From positions 409,307-419,352 of the forward strand of contig JAAOMT010000299.1 of assembly GCA_016748015.1 (NCBI GenBank): a stretch of 10,046 nucleotides of DNA. The letters run 5' to 3'. How positions within the stretch are numbered: position 1 is the first letter of the stretch; each line of letters starts with the position of its first letter. Positions 7,091 to 10,046 of this stretch are shown here, one piece after another. A program made the position numbers and the translations under genes. The DNA is from Geosiphon pyriformis (Eukaryota; Glomeromycota; Glomeromycetes; Archaeosporales; Geosiphonaceae). The notes under the pieces were generated by a model. The model was given only the letters and a program-made list of their open reading frames with translations, made no database searches and had not been told where the DNA came from.

Positions 7091-7206
7091 TGTGTGTGTG
7101 TATATGTGTATTGTGTATTGTGTATTGTGTGTTGTGTATTGTGTATTGTGTATTGTGTATATATATATATGTGTGAATGTGAGCATATATATGTGTGAAT
7201 GTGAGC
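7091..7206 (+). repeat. TTGTGTA heptamer array plus 22-bp tandem duplication
   Basis: After a short TG tract, seven units of 7 bp run from 7111 to 7159. Six read TTGTGTA and the third reads TTGTGTG. Two identical 22-bp copies follow at 7163-7184 and 7185-7206, each starting ATATATATGTGTG and ending GTGAGC. Confidence 0.9.
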
Positions 7207-7556
7207 GAAGAAAAAATTCATCCCGCCCTTTTTTCGTGTAACTTGTAGATTGGGGATTTACTTTTGAAAACCGAGAAATTTTTTTTTTAATAAAAATCTT
7301 TGATAACGACAATGGGCAAAACCAAAATTTGAAGAACATTGTACATCTGCAAAGTCGATGATTTTTTTTTAAATTTGTATTGGATATTTATTAATTTCCC
7401 ATTTATCAAAAAATTCTATTAACACAAAAAAAAAATAAAAAAAGTTTAACATATATATATTTGTGTGTATGGGTAAATTGAGAAAATCTTTTTTAGCTTA
7501 TATAAAATTAAAAATTTTTTATTCTCACTAATAATAAACAACACTGATCACTTATC

Positions 7557-7563
7557 ATCATCA

Positions 7564-7614
<51 letters not shown>

Positions 7615-7657
7615 TATTCTTATTCTTATTCTTATTCTTATTCTTATTCTTATTATT
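7557..7657. repeat. Compound ATC / ATT / TTATTC repeat
   Basis: A few ATC units lead into ATT units to about 7612, then TTATTC hexamers (about seven) to 7657. The hexamer looks derived from two ATT units by a single T-to-C change followed by expansion. Confidence 0.9.
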
Positions 7658-7732
7658 AAAAAATGGATTACAAATAGGTATGACGATGATGGTGATTGAG
7701 ATTTCAGGGAACCTGGGAATTCTACAAAATAT

Positions 7733-7763
7733 CCATATTCAAAAATGCCAAATTTTTGAATGG
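7733..7763. other. Perfect 10-bp hairpin
   Basis: ATTCAAAAAT at 7737-7746 and ATTTTTGAAT at 7752-7761 are perfect complements around a 5-nt loop. Flanking CC and GG could add pairs. There is no U-tract and no adjacent gene, so I do not call it a terminator. Confidence 0.6.
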
Positions 7764-7956
7764 GGATCATCAATTTCCCATACATCCCTTAAACCTTTAT
7801 TTTTTATTCAGCCCTTTTTGATGTTTCACAACCTTTTTATTTATTCATGATCCCAAGTATAAAAAATTCTAGAATAATTAGAATAGTTTGAATCTCAGTT
7901 TATCGTAATCCTGCAATGTAAATCCGCCTATGATTCGTAGTCTAATGGGATGAAAT

Positions 7957-8105
7957 CATTATTATTATTATTATTTGAATTATTATTATTATTATTTGAA
8001 TTATTATTATTATTATTATTATTATTATTTGAATTATTATTATTACTATTATTATTATTATTATTTGAATTATTATTATTATTATTATTATTATTATTTG
8101 AATTA
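7957..8105. repeat. Higher-order (TTA)n array punctuated by TTTGAA
   Basis: Five TTTGAA hexamers at 7974, 7995, 8028, 8064 and 8097 separate TTA runs. Spacings are 21, 33, 36 and 33 bp, all multiples of three. The array keeps one frame open (Leu runs with Phe-Glu pairs) from an ATG at 7950, but I regard this as a consequence of triplet repeats and not as a gene. Confidence 0.9.
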
Positions 8106-8293
8106 AAAGCGAGAAAGAATCGAATTCATGATTTTAATATGTTCATTTTTAAGCCAAAACATATTCTTGATAATTAAAAATTCTTTGATTTCTCTACTCG
8201 TGATCAAATATGTTTTTACTTTACCAAGGACTCAAAATTTCTCGTTGTACTTGAATTATATAACCGTTGATGAAAGTTCTTTCCTTAAAGAGC

Positions 8294-8321
8294 CAATCAA
8301 TCAGTCAGTCAGTCAGTCAGC
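8294..8321. repeat. (CAAT)2(CAGT)5 microsatellite
   Basis: Two CAAT units are followed by CAGT units. A single A-to-G change converts one unit into the other. Confidence 0.9.
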
Positions 8322-8403
8322 CCTTTCAATTATACTCACAAAATGAGGCATTAAAGCTAATGTTCTAAAATCTTATGTGTTTGCAACGTTTAATAATAAA
8401 CTT

Positions 8404-8425
8404 ACCTACCTACCTACCTACCTAC
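8404..8425. repeat. (ACCT)5 microsatellite
   Basis: Five to six ACCT/CTAC units. Paired C residues on the plus strand contrast with the G-bearing repeats of the left half. Confidence 0.9.
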
Positions 8426-8895
8426 ACTTATTGACTCATTCTTTTGCGAAATGATTTAATTCTTATTCATAATTTTTTCTCCCGTGTTAAAAAAAGTTTC
8501 AAGCAATAGAAAAAAATAAAATAACAACATGTAAAGTACATTGAATTTTCTACCTTATCTATGTTGTACTAATTGTCAGGGAAAGAATTATGTAAAATTG
8601 TTAGAGATCAAGAATTATTCTTGTTTCAAGTATTAGATTATTGTTTTTTTTTGTTTTTTTGTTTTTAATAATTTCTTCCTGCAGAATAAATGATAGAAAT
8701 GATAGAATACCCAATAATTTGTATCTCTTTATCTCTTATCATCCATTTATTTTTAAATTCCAATCGTAAATTCCAAGTTAAAAGAAATTCTCATGACAAT
8801 TTTACGTAAATATTATTTTATGTATGGTAGAGTACTAGAATGTGAAGTATTCTTGACTACAAACCAATATTTTTCTGTATGAAATACTACCCAGC

Positions 8896-8935
8896 CAATC
8901 AATCAATCAACCAACCAACCAACCAACCAACCAAC
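8896..8935. repeat. (CAAT)3(CAAC)7 microsatellite
   Basis: Three CAAT units pass without a break into CAAC units. Like the other tetranucleotide arrays in this window, it is compound, with neighbouring motifs one substitution apart. Confidence 0.9.
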
Positions 8936-9084
8936 TATGTTACTTGCAATCGCCTTTTAGTACTCAAAGAAATTAATAAGAAAGTTTTTAAAAAAAGAAA
9001 ACAAACCACTTTGTTTCACTAATTATAAACCAATAAGACTTACACGGAAAATGAATTTGTTAAAAGGAATTAGATATTTTTTTG

Positions 9085-9135
9085 TTTCAATGATGAAAAA
9101 AAATTTAAATTCGACATGTTCTTTCATCATTGAAA
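9085..9135. other. Perfect 14-bp inverted repeat, 23-nt spacer
   Basis: TTTCAATGATGAAA at 9085-9098 and TTTCATCATTGAAA at 9122-9135 are exact complements. The spacer, 9099-9121, is A/T-rich. This is the longest perfect inverted repeat with a mixed-base arm that I found in the window. No flanking direct repeat is evident, so I do not call it a mobile element. Confidence 0.75.
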
Positions 9136-9335
9136 ATTTTATCATGTGCATATATATTTAAAACCAGGTTCTAGACCAAAGTTTTTTAATGCTAAATGAC
9201 GTATACACAATAATTTTGATTTATAACATGTTTGGGATGAATGGAGCAAACAATAAAAAATGCAACGGCGATCAGAAATTTTTATCTCGCCACGTTTAAT
9301 CCTTATTATAGTAACCCAATATTCCGAGAGTTGTA

Positions 9336-9428
9336 CCTTTTTTTTTCTTCTTCTTTTTCTCTTCTTTTTCTTTTCTTTTTCTTTTTCTTCTTTTTCTTCT
9401 TTTTCTTTTTCTTATTATTATTATTATT
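9336..9428. repeat. 78-nt pyrimidine tract followed by (TTA)n
   Basis: Positions 9336-9413 contain only C and T, as irregular CTT/CTTTTT units, and pass into TTA units to about 9428. Such tracts can act as mirror repeats able to form triplex (H-) DNA. A purine-rich GAAA block follows at about 9453-9468. Confidence 0.9.
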
Positions 9429-9501
9429 TCACATTAAGAAAAAGTTTCAGACCCGAAAGAAAGAAAGAATTGAAAATTTGAACAGGAAATGAGGTCTACA
9501 C

Positions 9502-9558
9502 TTTTTTTTTTTTAAAATAATTTAATTTATTTGGAAATTTTTTTTTTAAAAAAAAAAT
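9502..9558. repeat. T/A homopolymer junctions, T10-A10 palindrome
   Basis: A 12-T run at 9502-9513 is followed by A/T-rich sequence, then exactly ten T at 9538-9547 and ten A at 9548-9557. The second pair is a perfect palindrome extending one base further on each side. Confidence 0.85.
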
Positions 9559-9811
9559 ATACCAATTTTTCCTAAAAACCTAAAATTCAATTCTTTTTAA
9601 AAATGGAAATTTTAAAGATGCAAACAAAATAAACTGGATAATTTCATGCAAAAAAAAAAAAGTTCTAGATTTTGGTCTTTTTCTAATTATTCATAACCTC
9701 TCGTGATATTTACTATTAAAAAAGTTTAAATTGTTAACATGTGGGTTATTATTTCGAGTAAACAATTATGTGGTGTTCATTTTTGAAATTTTGTCTGGAC
9801 GCTTCTATAAA

Positions 9812-9828
9812 ATATATATATATATATC
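9812..9828. repeat. (AT)8 microsatellite
   Basis: Short alternating AT tract in otherwise unremarkable AT-rich sequence. Confidence 0.85.
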
Positions 9829-9890
9829 AAAAGATTCTTTAAAGATTAAAAGATTTAAATATATTTTCAATTTTCGGATTAAAATCTCAA

Positions 9891-9968
9891 ATGACTAGAT
9901 CAATAATAAATTTGAAATGATTTTATTTATGACTAGATTAATAATGAATTTAAGTTATTTATTTATTT
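9891..9968. repeat. Imperfect tandem duplication, about 38 bp unit
   Basis: Both copies begin ATGACTAGAT and end in TTATTT-type sequence, at 9891-9928 and 9929-9968. They differ by a few substitutions and a small indel, so this is an older duplication than the perfect 22-bp one near 7185. Confidence 0.75.
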
Positions 9969-10007
9969 ATGAAAACAAAAATATAAATGAAAAAATTAAC
10001 TTTATTC

Positions 10008-10008
10008 T

Positions 10009-10046
<38 letters not shown>
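10008..10046. repeat. T8-A31 homopolymer junction at right edge
   Basis: Eight T are followed by about 31 A that run to the end of the window. Together with the A27 at the left edge it suggests that the sequence is bounded by assembly breaks at homopolymers. Confidence 0.9.

Larger units (their letters stand above)
7551..10007. other. Gene-free repeat-rich region, right part
   Basis: No supportable gene. Plus-strand frames at 7950-8177 and 8128-8346 are translated TTA/TTTGAA and CAGT repeats with short flanks. A frame at 9241-9492 has about 33 non-repetitive residues before running into the pyrimidine tract, with no recognised domain and no support as an exon. Non-triplet repeats here carry mainly C on the plus strand, opposite to the left half. 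Confidence 0.55.

Noticed and set aside
7073-7339. 88-residue minus-strand frame with an ATG start
   Set aside because: The C-terminal half is translated TTGTGTA and TATG repeat. The remainder is Lys/Phe/Ser-rich without a recognised motif.
7957-8105. CRISPR-like array because of regular TTTGAA spacing
   Set aside because: Spacers are TTA repeats and not unique sequence, the repeat is 6 bp, and the context is eukaryotic.
9085-9135. Small inverted-repeat transposable element
   Set aside because: No target-site duplication visible, and only one copy can be seen in this window.
9241-9492. 83-residue plus-strand frame with a basic tail
   Set aside because: Most of it is Phe/Leu/Ser from the pyrimidine tract. 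The first 33 residues match nothing I recognise, and a second overlapping frame starting at 9260 is equally open.

Overview
The window looks like nuclear DNA from a filamentous fungus, most likely an early-diverging Mucoromycota (Mucorales-type) species. The evidence is a very AT-rich background packed with simple repeats, plus one intronless gene whose product has the architecture of the Mucorales carotenogenesis repressor CrgA: two RING fingers, two Gln-rich segments, a LON substrate-binding domain and a C-terminal CaaX box. There are no bacterial, phage or transposon coding signals. The sequence starts with a run of 27 A and ends with a run of about 31 A, so it may be a whole small contig broken at homopolymers.

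Layout. Positions 1-794 are the downstream flank of the gene; they hold a (GATT)7 repeat, a (TA)13 repeat and one small GC-richer patch with a 49-codon open frame. Positions 795-2897 (minus strand) carry the only gene I can support, a 700-residue RING-RING-LON protein. Positions 2898 to about 3450 are its presumed leader and promoter, with a TATA-like and a CCAAT-like element. From there to 10046 (about 6.6 kb) I find no convincing gene. This stretch is a dense series of microsatellites and small minisatellites, three G-quadruplex motifs on the + strand, a 78-nt pure pyrimidine tract, and several short inverted repeats. Other open frames in this region are low-complexity translations of repeats, or depend on non-ATG starts.

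Functional picture. By analogy with CrgA of Mucor circinelloides, the gene product would be a ubiquitin-ligase-type regulator that restrains light-inducible carotenoid synthesis by acting on a White-Collar-1-like protein. That role comes from family knowledge and not from this sequence. The C-terminal Cys-Ser-Ile-Ser predicts farnesylation. The glutamine tracts are encoded by slippage-prone repeats in a locus where repeat expansion is clearly active. I did not find a new multi-gene system here. The most unusual things are the repeat architecture of the 3' flank, the strand-biased repeat composition, and a few hairpins that could be tested for transcription.
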